This document shows, in pieces, positions 5,868 through 11,492 of a stretch of 11,492 nucleotides of DNA. The DNA is from Chloroflexota bacterium (lineage in GTDB: Bacteria; Chloroflexota; Limnocylindria; Limnocylindrales; CSP1-4). The number at the start of each line of letters is the position of its first letter. The stretch's first letter is position 1. The stretch spans positions 1 through 11,492 of the forward strand of contig JAKAMV010000223.1 in NCBI GenBank assembly GCA_021812735.1, written 5' to 3'. The notes under the pieces were generated by a model. That model saw nothing but the letters and a program-made list of their open reading frames with translations. It did no database searches and was not told where the DNA came from. Position numbers and translations under genes: made by a program.

Positions 5868-6737
5868 TCACGCGGCGCGGCGGTGCGCCGACAGGAACTC
5901 CCAGCTGACCCGGCTGGCGTCGAGCGAGCGGCTGACCCGGCCCAGGTGCGGCGGCATCCAGGCGCGGGCGCCAGGCCACGTGTGCCCGCCGCCCTCGACG
6001 CGGTAGAACGCGAGGTCGGAGGCCGGCGACGACCCGCGCCACCGGCGGACCGTTACGTCCGGCCCGATCATCTCGACGAGCGGGCCTTCCGCCGCGCCGT
6101 TCCGCTCGACCCATCGGCGGGCCCACTCGTCGACGCCCAGGACCGGGCTGCTCGGGCGTCGCACGAAGAGCCGCATCCACACGGCCGCCTGGCTTCCGTC
6201 GTACGGCACGCTCCGGTCGCGGGTCCCATGGATCTCGAGCAGCGGCAGCGGCGGCGCTTCGTCTCGCTGCGGGACGAGCTCGGCGGCCGCCGTGCCCGCG
6301 ACCTGCGCGACGGCGGCGATGCGCTCCGCGTGCTCCCAGGCCAGGCGGCCGGCCATGGTCGCGCCGTTTGACATCCCGACGACGTAGATGCGCGCGGGGT
6401 CGATCGCCCGCCGCTCGGCGACGTCGTCGATTACGGCGAGGAGGTAGCCCACGTCGTCGATGGCGTCGTGCTCCGGCCAGTGCGCGCCGCGGTACCGGCC
6501 GTCGTTCCAGACCTCGCCGATCGCGCTCGGCATGGCGAGCACGAACCCCTCCTCGTCGGCCAGGGCCGCGTACCCCGTCCATCGGTCGAACATGACGGGG
6601 TCGATGCCGCGCCCGTGGAGCTCGAGCAGGAGCGGCGCCGGCGTGCGCAGCTCGGCAGGTGCGCGCAGCAGGTACGAGCGTTGCCTGCCCTGGTGCGCAA
6701 GTCGTATCTCGACCGTCCCTATCGGCGGCTGTGCCAC
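5868..6737 (-). CDS. Alpha/beta-hydrolase, LpqC / PHB-depolymerase-type esterase
   Basis: 289 aa. Motifs in order: LLLELHGRGID (36-46) with the HG oxyanion-hole pair, VGMSNGATMAGRLA (120-133) with nucleophile Ser123 in G-x-S-x-G, LLEIHGTRDRSVPYDG (166-181) with probable catalytic Asp174, and GGGHTWPG (249-256) with His251 or His252 as base depending on numbering. This order and the HGTxDxxVPY and GGHxWPG signatures belong to the esterase/PHB depolymerase/feruloyl esterase (LpqC-like) family, which cleaves polyhydroxyalkanoate or aryl esters. Most relatives are secreted; this one lacks a signal peptide, so it is probably cytoplasmic or starts are misplaced. GTG 6737 is the only reasonable start, without a Shine-Dalgarno site. 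It is divergent from the DUF1801 gene across a 283-nt gap. The exact substrate cannot be told. Confidence 0.88.
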   Translation of the reverse strand: MAQPPIGTVEIRLAHQGRQRSYLLRAPAELRTPAPLLLELHGRGIDPVMFDRWTGYAALADEEGFVLAMPSAIGEVWNDGRYRGAHWPEHDAIDDVGYLLAVIDDVAERRAIDPARIYVVGMSNGATMAGRLAWEHAERIAAVAQVAGTAAAELVPQRDEAPPLPLLEIHGTRDRSVPYDGSQAAVWMRLFVRRPSSPVLGVDEWARRWVERNGAAEGPLVEMIGPDVTVRRWRGSSPASDLAFYRVEGGGHTWPGARAWMPPHLGRVSRSLDASRVSWEFLSAHRRAA

Positions 6738-6796
6738 GCGTCCATGGTGGCACGCATCGGCCCCGGGACGTCGACAGCCGTGTTCGCGGAGTCACC

Positions 6797-6879
6797 CCTG
6801 CTCGGCCGTGAATGCACCACGTCGCGAGCGCGCGGTCGACGGCGCAGCTGGCGTTCATCCTGGCGCCTGGCTGCGGGGG
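6797..6879 (+). pseudogene. Decayed LuxR-type HTH relic, copy A (frameshifted, internally deleted)
   Basis: From ATG 6812 the translation HHVASARSTAQLAFILAPGC matches HHLANARSKVGATATAQLVW and onward of the relic at 8120, except that six residues (KVGATA, 18 nt) are missing in frame. Before it, CTCGGCCGTGAA continues the homology (TVK in the other copies), with one extra T before GCACCAC. The helix-turn-helix start is lost. It sits in the divergent gap between esterase and DUF1801 genes. It cannot make a functional HTH. Confidence 0.6.
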
Positions 6880-6942
6880 CATGAGGCCCAGGCGGTGGCG
6901 AGATCGCGCAGCCTCGAAGCAGCGGATCGCGAGCGGATGGGC

Positions 6943-6948
6943 TAGGGT
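6943..6948 (+). promoter_or_regulatory. Candidate -10 box of the DUF1801/reductase operon
   Basis: TAGGGT, identical to the -10 proposed at 2814-2809, stands 72 nt before ATG 7021. No good -35 is seen at the expected distance. Confidence 0.35.
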
Positions 6949-7020
6949 CGATGTGATCGAACGAGCGGCTGGCACCACGCACGCCGCTCCCGCGACCCGT
7001 CGAGTGAAGGACGAACGCAC

Positions 7021-7497
7021 ATGACTGATGCGAAGGGAACCCCGAAGCGAAGCGGTTCGACCAGGCCATCCCGCGACGTGTTCAGCGAGGAAGAGCGCGC
7101 CGCGATGCAGGCGACCGCGCGAGAGCGGAGACGGCAGGCGAAGCTGCGCCCCGAGGAGGCGCGCGCCGCGGGCGAGGCGGACGTGCAGGCGGCGATCGCA
7201 GCGTTGTCCGGCGAGGATCGCGTCATGGCAGCTCGCATCCACGAGCTGGTCCTCGCGGCCGCGCCCGAGCTCGTGCCGCGGACCTTCTACGGCATGCCGG
7301 CCTACGCCCGGGACGGCAAGGTGGTGTGCTTCTTCCAGGCGGCCGCGAAGTTCAAGTCGCGCTATGCGACCCTTGGCTTCCAGCAGGACGCGTCGCTCGA
7401 CGACGACGACATGTGGCCGGTCGCCTTCGCCCTGACCCGCCTGACGCCCGCGAGCGAGCGGCGCATCGTCGCACTCGTCAAGCAGGCGGCGGGTTGA
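7021..7497 (+). CDS. DUF1801 (YdhG-like) family protein
   Basis: 158 aa. The first about 50 residues are charged and low-complexity (Arg, Glu, Ala), probably disordered or helical. The DUF1801 core covers 55-157: IHELVLAAAPELVPRTFYGM (73-92), PAYARDGKVVCFFQA (93-107), KFKSRYATLGF (110-120), then the final ALTRLTPASERRIVALVKQA (137-156). Members are small cytoplasmic proteins. A Bacillus relative (YdhG/FrataxIn-like Fra) has been described as an iron chaperone, but that function cannot be transferred here. AAGGA (7007-7011) is 9 nt before ATG, so the start is good. The reductase gene follows after 31 nt and is probably co-transcribed. Confidence 0.88.
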   Translation: MTDAKGTPKRSGSTRPSRDVFSEEERAAMQATARERRRQAKLRPEEARAAGEADVQAAIAALSGEDRVMAARIHELVLAAAPELVPRTFYGMPAYARDGKVVCFFQAAAKFKSRYATLGFQQDASLDDDDMWPVAFALTRLTPASERRIVALVKQAAG

Positions 7498-7528
7498 GCA
7501 TCACGATGTGGCCTGGGGGAGCGTGACG

Positions 7529-8110
7529 ATGCCCGAACTCCTGATCGACTTCATCACCTCGCTCGATGGCTGCGCGGCTGCCGAGGGCTGGCCGGGCTGG
7601 TGGGGGCTGCAAGGACCCGAGTACCTGGGGTGGTTGGGAGCACAGCCCGAGGCGGACTACCTGGTGCTCATGGGCGCGACCACCTACCGGGTGATGTCGG
7701 GCCTCGCGGCGGAGGGCGAGCCCGGCACCGACGTCCTCGCCGGCATGTCCAAGGTCGTCTTCTCGACCACCCTGCGCGAGCCGCTCGCCTGGCCGAACAC
7801 GCGACTCGTCGCGCGAGACCCGGTGGCAGTGGTCCGGGAGATGAAGAGCGTGGGTGCCCGGTCGATGCGCACGATCGGCAGCCTCACCTTGTGCCGCGCG
7901 CTCCTGCAGGCGGGCCTCGTCGATCGCTTCCGGGTGGTCGTCTTTCCCGTCATCACGGGGCAGAGCGGCCTGGAGCGGATCTACGAGGGCTATCCCGACG
8001 TGGCCCTCGACATGGTGGGCAGCCGGACGTTCGACGGTCGCATCCAGCTGCTGGAGTACGTCCCGACGGTGCTGGCCGGGCCACCGAGCATCGACAGGAT
8101 CGACGCCTGA
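7529..8110 (+). CDS. Dihydrofolate reductase-family protein (RibD C-terminal domain)
   Basis: 193 aa, a full-length single-domain member. Motifs: FITSLDG (8-14), the N-terminal signature; YLVLMGATTYRVM (44-56), the MGRxTY-like element; SKVVFSTTL (74-82); and LVDRFRVVVFPVITGQ (130-145), the conserved C-terminal strand region of the family. Members bind NAD(P)H and reduce pterin- or flavin-related or unknown substrates. The usual GGxxL nucleotide loop reads IGSLTL (116-121), so cofactor contacts may differ. GGGGAG (7516-7521) is 7 nt before ATG 7529; the in-frame GTG at 7508 lies before this ribosome site and is rejected. A two-gene operon with the DUF1801 gene is likely. True folate metabolism is not implied. 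Confidence 0.88.
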   Translation: MPELLIDFITSLDGCAAAEGWPGWWGLQGPEYLGWLGAQPEADYLVLMGATTYRVMSGLAAEGEPGTDVLAGMSKVVFSTTLREPLAWPNTRLVARDPVAVVREMKSVGARSMRTIGSLTLCRALLQAGLVDRFRVVVFPVITGQSGLERIYEGYPDVALDMVGSRTFDGRIQLLEYVPTVLAGPPSIDRIDA

Positions 8111-8119
8111 ACGAACCCG

Positions 8120-8281
8120 ATGCTGCTTGCTCGGGCGTCGCAGAAGGCAGCCGCCCATCGCCTCGGTCTGTCGCACTCGACCATCAAGCACCACCTGGCG
8201 AACGCGCGGTCGAAGGTCGGGGCGACGGCCACGGCGCAGCTCGTGTGGATCCTAGCGGCGCGGCTGCCGGAGCCGGAGAGC
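8120..8281 (+). pseudogene. LuxR-type HTH relic, copy B
   Basis: From ATG 8120 the frame reads MLLARASQKAAAHRLGLSHS, then TIKHHLANARSKVGATATAQ and LVWILAARLPEPESG. This is the latter three quarters of a GerE/LuxR HTH, with SHSTIKHHLANARS as recognition helix. The N-terminal L-T-x-R-E helix is missing, there is no Shine-Dalgarno site, and the frame runs on into the antisense membrane gene with no stop at the domain end. It starts 9 nt after the reductase stop. Over 135 nt (8141-8275) it aligns without gaps to copy C (9346-9480), about 100 identical bases by hand count. Probably a truncated orphan HTH gene; a short functional peptide is not excluded. Confidence 0.65.
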
Positions 8282-8285
8282 GGGA

Positions 8286-9314
8286 TCAGGCGGAGAACGA
8301 GTGGTCTGCCCGGGAGCGGAACGTCAAGAGGAGGAGGACCGAGAGGAATGCCGCGGCCCCCGCCGCGGCGACGAGGGCCGCGAGCGAGCCGGGCCCGTGG
8401 TTGCCGCCGGTGCCGGTCGCCGACCAGATGGCGTCCCGGAAGGCGAGCGACGCCGGGACCGCCGCGGCACCGGCGACGGCGGCGGCAACGAGGCGCCGGT
8501 GGGCGGCCGTCGAGGGCGCGGGCGCGACGACGCCGATCCACGCGCCCCCGCCCACCGCGAACGCGAACATCGCGCACGCGGCGACCGCCCCGATGAGCAG
8601 GGCCACGGGCGAGGGGCCCCCCTCGCGCAGCGAGGACACCGCGAGCGCGAGCGCCACGGCCAGCGCGACGAGCGCGGCGGAGGCGACGGGCCGGCGGCGG
8701 ACCAGGGGCGCGACGCGGGCGCCCGCGACGTCGGCGACGGCCGCCAGAGGTCGGCCGGCCGGCCCGAGGCGGTGAGCCGCCAGGAGGGCGAGCGCCAGCC
8801 CGTCGCCGATCCCGTCCGGCTGACCGGACGCCGCGGCCGGGACTTGCACCCGGGCGAGGGCGACTGACCCGCCGAGCACGGCGGCAGTCGTGAGCGCGAG
8901 CGCCAGGACCGAGGCCGCGGCCACGACGTCGCGCCCGACCGCGCGGCCCGTCAGCAGGACCCCGGCCCAGTCGGCGGCGACCGTGGTGAGCGAGAGGGCG
9001 ACGGCGAGCCACGCCGCGCGGACGACGCCCCTGGCCCGCGCCGCCGGGAGCGGCTCGGCGCGACGGCAGAGCGGCAGGCGGGCCCCCGCGGCGAGCACCG
9101 CCAGAGGCACGAAGAAGATGGCGAAGGATACGAAGGTGTCGTAGGGGTCGTCCGCCCACGGCACGTGCCGGTAGATCGGCGGAACCTCCTTGGTCGCGAC
9201 CGCGAAGACCTCAAACGCGAGCGCGGCAAGGAGCGCAGCCCGGACGGCCCGCCCGGTGGCGGGGCGCCGGAGGTCGCCCGGGGCGAGGACGGCGACGGCG
9301 GCGGGGCTGGACAT
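8286..9314 (-). CDS. Multi-pass membrane protein, about 8 TM segments, unknown function
   Basis: 342 aa from ATG 9314. Hydrophobic segments lie at about 24-42, 60-79, 98-121, 130-154, 210-228, 237-263, 275-292 and 311-331. The loop VPPIYRHVPWADDPYDTFVS (44-63) is unusually conserved-looking and polar, with paired Asp and a Trp. I recall similar membrane proteins with a VPWxDDPYD loop in other high-GC bacteria, but no function. The frame stays open upstream to 9437, but that part is antisense to the HTH relic, so it is excluded. There is no Shine-Dalgarno site; a promoter at 9350-9322 would place the transcript start at or next to the ATG (leaderless). HTH relics flank it on both sides in the same orientation. 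Confidence 0.78.
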   Translation of the reverse strand: MSSPAAVAVLAPGDLRRPATGRAVRAALLAALAFEVFAVATKEVPPIYRHVPWADDPYDTFVSFAIFFVPLAVLAAGARLPLCRRAEPLPAARARGVVRAAWLAVALSLTTVAADWAGVLLTGRAVGRDVVAAASVLALALTTAAVLGGSVALARVQVPAAASGQPDGIGDGLALALLAAHRLGPAGRPLAAVADVAGARVAPLVRRRPVASAALVALAVALALAVSSLREGGPSPVALLIGAVAACAMFAFAVGGGAWIGVVAPAPSTAAHRRLVAAAVAGAAAVPASLAFRDAIWSATGTGGNHGPGSLAALVAAAGAAAFLSVLLLLTFRSRADHSFSA

Positions 9315-9480
9315 GCCCGTGAGACTGCTCGTCCGCCGACTGCCGGTCAAGGCGGCCGCCCACCGGTTATGCCTGTCGCAAGCGACCGTGAAGCACCACC
9401 TCGTGAACGAGCGGTTCAGGCTGGAGGCGACGACCACGGCGCAGCTCGTGTCGATCGCGTCGCCTCGGGTGCCGGGGACC
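9313..9480 (+). pseudogene. LuxR-type HTH relic, copy C
   Basis: The frame from ATG 9313 reads MPVRLLVRRLPVKAAAHRLC, then LSQATVKHHLVNERFRLEAT and TTAQLVSIASPRVPG. It aligns gaplessly with copy B but shows decay: Gly to Cys in the turn (LCLS for LGLS), and the SKVGAT region changed to FRLEAT. No Shine-Dalgarno site, no N-terminal HTH helix, and no stop at the domain end. It lies in a 342-nt stretch without an intact gene (9315-9656); in 9481-9656 I see nothing recognisable. It overlaps the start of the antisense 8-TM gene by 2 nt. Confidence 0.6.
9322..9350 (-). promoter_or_regulatory. Putative promoter of the 8-TM gene, inside an HTH relic
   Basis: On the minus strand TTGACC (9350-9345), a 17-nt spacer, CAGTCT (9327-9322) and 7 nt to ATG 9314. 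Five of six -35 positions match; the -10 is weak. A start 7 nt after the -10 would make the mRNA leaderless, which fits the missing Shine-Dalgarno site. Confidence 0.4.
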
Positions 9481-9656
9481 TGTGGCGCGGCCGACCGATG
9501 GCTGGCGGCGGCTCGAAAGGGGTTTTCCCGCGACCACCGACCTTCTCGTGATGCGCTTGGCCGAGCCGCCCGAGCCCTGCGAGTGGCGCCGGAGCGCGTG
9601 ACGCGGGGCGCCCCGGCCGGGTCGGACGAGCGGCTCGCGGGTCTGCGGCCGGCCGA

Positions 9657-10085
9657 TCAGGACCGGCGGACGAGCCGCCACTCGCGAGCGGCGTAGGCAA
9701 GGAAGGCGACCGCCGCGACGGAGTTCACGAAACCGGCCACGAACGCCAGCCAGACCACCGCGTCGCGCGCGTGAGCCAGGTTGTACGGGAGCCCGTAGCC
9801 CGCGAACGCGAGCACGACCTCGTTGTGCAGGTAGAACAGGGCCTGGGCGACTGCGTACGCCACGAGGAGCCACCAGCCGACGCGCCGCCCCGCGGCGAGC
9901 AGGCCGATGGCGGCCAGGAACCAGAGCAGCGTGGCGCCCAGGAGCGCGGCGCCGCGCACGCTCACGGCCCCACCATACAGGTCGAGGGTGTAGGGGACCT
10001 GCGCGGCGTAGTTGGCTACGACGGCGGCGCCGTACCACCTCACGGGCCGGGGCAGGGAGCGGACGGCGACTGCCATGGGCCCCAT
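9657..10085 (-). CDS. Small four-TM membrane protein, unknown function
   Basis: 142 aa. Four hydrophobic segments at about 17-36, 45-65, 70-95 and 108-132. Polar residues sit inside or between helices: NYAAQVPYTLDLYGG (25-39), FYLHNEVVLAF (84-94) and YNLAHARD (101-108), so it may bind a ligand or cofactor rather than be a plain anchor. The C-terminus is basic (REWRLVRRS), predicted cytoplasmic. ATG 10085 is 4 nt after the stop of the OB-fold gene, with no Shine-Dalgarno site; ATG 10076 is equally possible. The tight spacing suggests an operon with coupled translation. Family not recognised. Confidence 0.7.
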   Translation of the reverse strand: MGPMAVAVRSLPRPVRWYGAAVVANYAAQVPYTLDLYGGAVSVRGAALLGATLLWFLAAIGLLAAGRRVGWWLLVAYAVAQALFYLHNEVVLAFAGYGLPYNLAHARDAVVWLAFVAGFVNSVAAVAFLAYAAREWRLVRRS

Positions 10086-10089
10086 TCTG

Positions 10090-10467
10090 TCACGCGGCGT
10101 CGCGTGGGCAGCCGGGGCGTGGGCGCAAATGCCGCGAGGGCGATGAGCCGCCGACGAGGCGGCACCCCGTGAGCGGGACGGCTGGCGGGAGGCGCTCGGT
10201 CGTCGCCCCCTGCGCGACCACGGTCACCCGGTCGCCCGGGTGGACGGCCTGCGTGTGGTCGCCGAGCTGGCAGCGGGTGCGGAACGGGCCGCTGGTCTGG
10301 AACTGCAGCGTGGCCGCGCCCGGTCCGTCGGCGAACGAGGCGACGACACCGCTGACGACCACGAGGTCCTGGTTGTAGTCCGAGTAGAAGCGGTCCGCCT
10401 GCATGGCGGCCCGGAGCGGCTGGATACGCGAGCCAGGTGAGGGCCTGGACGATCCGGTCGGCATCAC
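10090..10467 (-). CDS. Small OB-fold-like (tRNA_anti-like) protein, unknown function
   Basis: 125 aa. Residues about 33-105 show the beta pattern of an OB fold: QDLVVVSGVVASF (33-45), AATLQFQT (51-58), FRTRCQLG (62-69), VHPGDRVTVVAQGA (75-88), VPLTGCRLV (97-105), with Cys66 and Cys102. This resembles the tRNA_anti-like (OB-fold) domain of small bacterial proteins, where the G-x-V, G-D-x-V and final D/G-C-x-[LIV] motifs recur. Such proteins usually carry a membrane helix; none is present, so the copy may be N-terminally shortened. GTG 10467, ATG 10464 and ATG 10404 are all possible starts, none with a Shine-Dalgarno site. Followed by the 4-TM gene after 4 nt, and divergent from the sensor gene at 10593. 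Moderate confidence in the fold, none in function. Confidence 0.6.
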   Translation of the reverse strand: MMPTGSSRPSPGSRIQPLRAAMQADRFYSDYNQDLVVVSGVVASFADGPGAATLQFQTSGPFRTRCQLGDHTQAVHPGDRVTVVAQGATTERLPPAVPLTGCRLVGGSSPSRHLRPRPGCPRDAA

Positions 10468-10577
10468 GATCCGAGTGATGGGAACTGGCGGTTCAAGTCT
10501 GCCTGCGATGCCCGCCCTGGGACTACTGGCGCGGCGCCGCGCGCCAGGTGGGCCATATCCGGGCCGGGCCAGCCCGA

Positions 10578-10583
10578 TACCCT
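10578..10583 (+). promoter_or_regulatory. Candidate -10 box of the sensor gene
   Basis: TACCCT fits TAnnnT and ends 9 nt before ATG 10593, so the mRNA would be near-leaderless. No clear -35 is seen. GAGAGGG (10584-10590) could instead act as a ribosome site, but it is only 2 nt from the ATG. Confidence 0.3.
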
Positions 10584-10592
10584 GAGAGGGCT

Positions 10593-11492
10593 ATGGCGAC
10601 CGAGCGCGTGTGGCAGGCCACGCGCCTGCCGATGACGGTCGGGTGGCGCCGCTGGGCGCTGCTCGGCGGGTCCGGCCTGGTGCTCCTCGCGGTGTACGCC
10701 CTCGTGCGGCTCACCGGCGGGGCCCCGAACCCGCTGGTCCACCTCGCCTACCTCGGGATCGCCCTGGCCGCGCTGGGCGGCGGCGCCTGGGGCGGCCTGC
10801 TCGCGGGCATCGCGGCGGGCCTGCTGTTCGGCCCCCTCATGCCCGACAGCACCGCCGCCTCGGTGAGCATCCTGGGTCAGTGGGGCTGGGCGGTGCGCCT
10901 GGCCGCCTACGTCGGCGCTGGCGGCGTGGTGGGCTGGGCCTGGGACCATACCCAGCGATACTGGCTGGCGGCCCAGCGGCGGGCCGTGGCGCAGCGTGAC
11001 GCGGAAGTCTGGCAGGCCTCCGAGACACGTCTGGCCGAGACCCTCGAAGCCGCCGCCGACGGGATCCTCGTGTTCGACGCGGGGCAGCGCCTCGTGCTCT
11101 GCAATGCCGCCGCCGAGGCGCTGCTGGGCCAGGCGCGGGCGGCCCTCCTCGGGCGCACCCCCGACGAGATCGCCGAGGGGCTCGGCCTGGCCACCCGGCC
11201 CGACGTGGCCCAGATCCGCGAGCGGTTCGGATCGGCCATCGCGGCCGGCACCCTCCCCGCGCCGCGGGAGGTGGAGCTGGCCGGCCCCGGGGGCACCCGC
11301 CGCGTGCTGGAGGTCCGGGTCCGCCCGCTGCGGGCCCCGACGCCCGACGATGGCCTGGTGCTGACCCTCCACGAGGTGAGCGCGCAGCACGCCCTCGCCG
11401 CGCAGCGCGCCGGGCAGCTCTCGGACCTGCAGGCGGCGGCCCAGGCGGCCGCCGGCGCGCCCTCCGCAGCCGCGGCCGCGGAGGCGCTCCTG
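10593..11492 (+). CDS. PAS-domain membrane sensor (signal-transduction protein), C-terminus beyond the window
   Basis: 300 codons open from ATG 10593 to the last base, no stop. The N-terminal membrane module has hydrophobic segments at about 21-40, 47-63, 65-82 and 100-117 (PLVHLAYLGIALAALGGGAW, GLLFGPLMP), resembling MASE/DUF4118-type sensor domains. A linker helix (122-150) leads into a PAS domain (about 144-264): ASETRLAETLEAAADGILVF, DAGQRLVLCNAAAEALLG, then REVELAGPGG and GLVLTLHEVS. A helical Ala/Gln-rich stretch (265-300) follows and would join a GAF, histidine-kinase or GGDEF module outside the window. The output domain is therefore unknown. On the minus strand a long open frame (10464-11390) is a shadow. 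Divergent from the OB-fold gene. Confidence 0.82.
   Translation, partial: MATERVWQATRLPMTVGWRRWALLGGSGLVLLAVYALVRLTGGAPNPLVHLAYLGIALAALGGGAWGGLLAGIAAGLLFGPLMPDSTAASVSILGQWGWAVRLAAYVGAGGVVGWAWDHTQRYWLAAQRRAVAQRDAEVWQASETRLAETLEAAADGILVFDAGQRLVLCNAAAEALLGQARAALLGRTPDEIAEGLGLATRPDVAQIRERFGSAIAAGTLPAPREVELAGPGGTRRVLEVRVRPLRAPTPDDGLVLTLHEVSAQHALAAQRAGQLSDLQAAAQAAAGAPSAAAAAEALL

Noticed and set aside
6738..7020. Small gene at 6812-7024 between esterase and DUF1801
   Set aside because: The open frame has no ribosome site, overlaps the DUF1801 start, and its recognisable part is the frameshifted, deleted HTH relic.
5746..7242. Minus-strand open frame of 498 codons
   Set aside because: Overlaps the esterase and DUF1801 genes in another frame; Arg/Ala-rich, no motifs.
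7990..9159. Minus-strand open frame of 389 codons
   Set aside because: Runs in another frame through the 8-TM gene; Arg/Gly/Pro-rich translation typical of a shadow in GC-rich DNA.
10464..11390. Long minus-strand open frame of 308 codons
   Set aside because: Antisense to the PAS sensor, whose frame is open for 300 codons with clear TM and PAS patterns. The minus product is Gly/Ala/Arg/Gln-rich without motifs.
1..11492. CRISPR array, tRNA, rRNA, transposase or integrase
   Set aside because: No regularly spaced repeats, tRNA-like cloverleaf or recombinase motifs were seen on reading either strand.

Overview
The window is very GC-rich (roughly 70 percent), densely coded bacterial DNA. It has ATG, GTG and TTG starts, several strong Shine-Dalgarno sites and some apparently near-leaderless genes. 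Gene content (LuxR/GerE regulators, GNAT acetyltransferases, small alpha/beta-barrel proteins, DUF1801, a RibD/DHFR-type reductase, PAS-type membrane sensors) and TAnnnT promoters suggest a soil or freshwater high-GC Terrabacteria lineage, such as a Chloroflexota (Limnocylindria-like) or actinobacterial genome. No rRNA, tRNA or taxonomic marker is present, so this is inference.

Left part (1-3963). A 17-codon gene tail is followed by a perfect dyad (7-bp arms, 4-nt loop, overlapping a TTGAC -35 box) and a 103-aa dimeric alpha/beta-barrel gene. On the minus strand a LuxR-type regulator (2869-3963) is followed by the same dyad and -35 box, then a barrel protein with a C-terminal zinc ribbon, then two GNAT acetyltransferases. 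Stop codon, short linker, dyad, TTGAC and barrel gene occur in the same order at both places. I read this as two copies of one regulatory module, with the LuxR protein as the best candidate to bind the dyad.

Middle (3957-5470). Divergent from the regulator, with no room for a normal intergenic region, is the 5'-truncated copy of a conserved family of unknown function (NGHEWAKRQ motif, C-terminal winged-helix-like part). Behind it lies a 48-codon scrap that looks like the C-terminus of a SAM-dependent methyltransferase. This looks like a recombination scar.

Right part (5470-11492). A small one-TM protein converges on an LpqC/PHB-depolymerase-type esterase. Divergent from the esterase are a DUF1801 protein and a RibD/DHFR-type reductase, probably an operon. 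Next come an 8-TM membrane protein, a 4-TM membrane protein coupled to a small OB-fold-like protein, and a PAS-containing membrane sensor that runs off the window end.

Three decayed, same-strand copies of one small LuxR-type helix-turn-helix sequence lie between these genes (about 6800, 8120 and 9313). One carries a 1-nt insertion and an 18-nt deletion. Another appears to supply the promoter of the antisense 8-TM gene. The shared dyad, the repeated HTH relics and the truncated NGHEWAKRQ gene are the observations most worth following.
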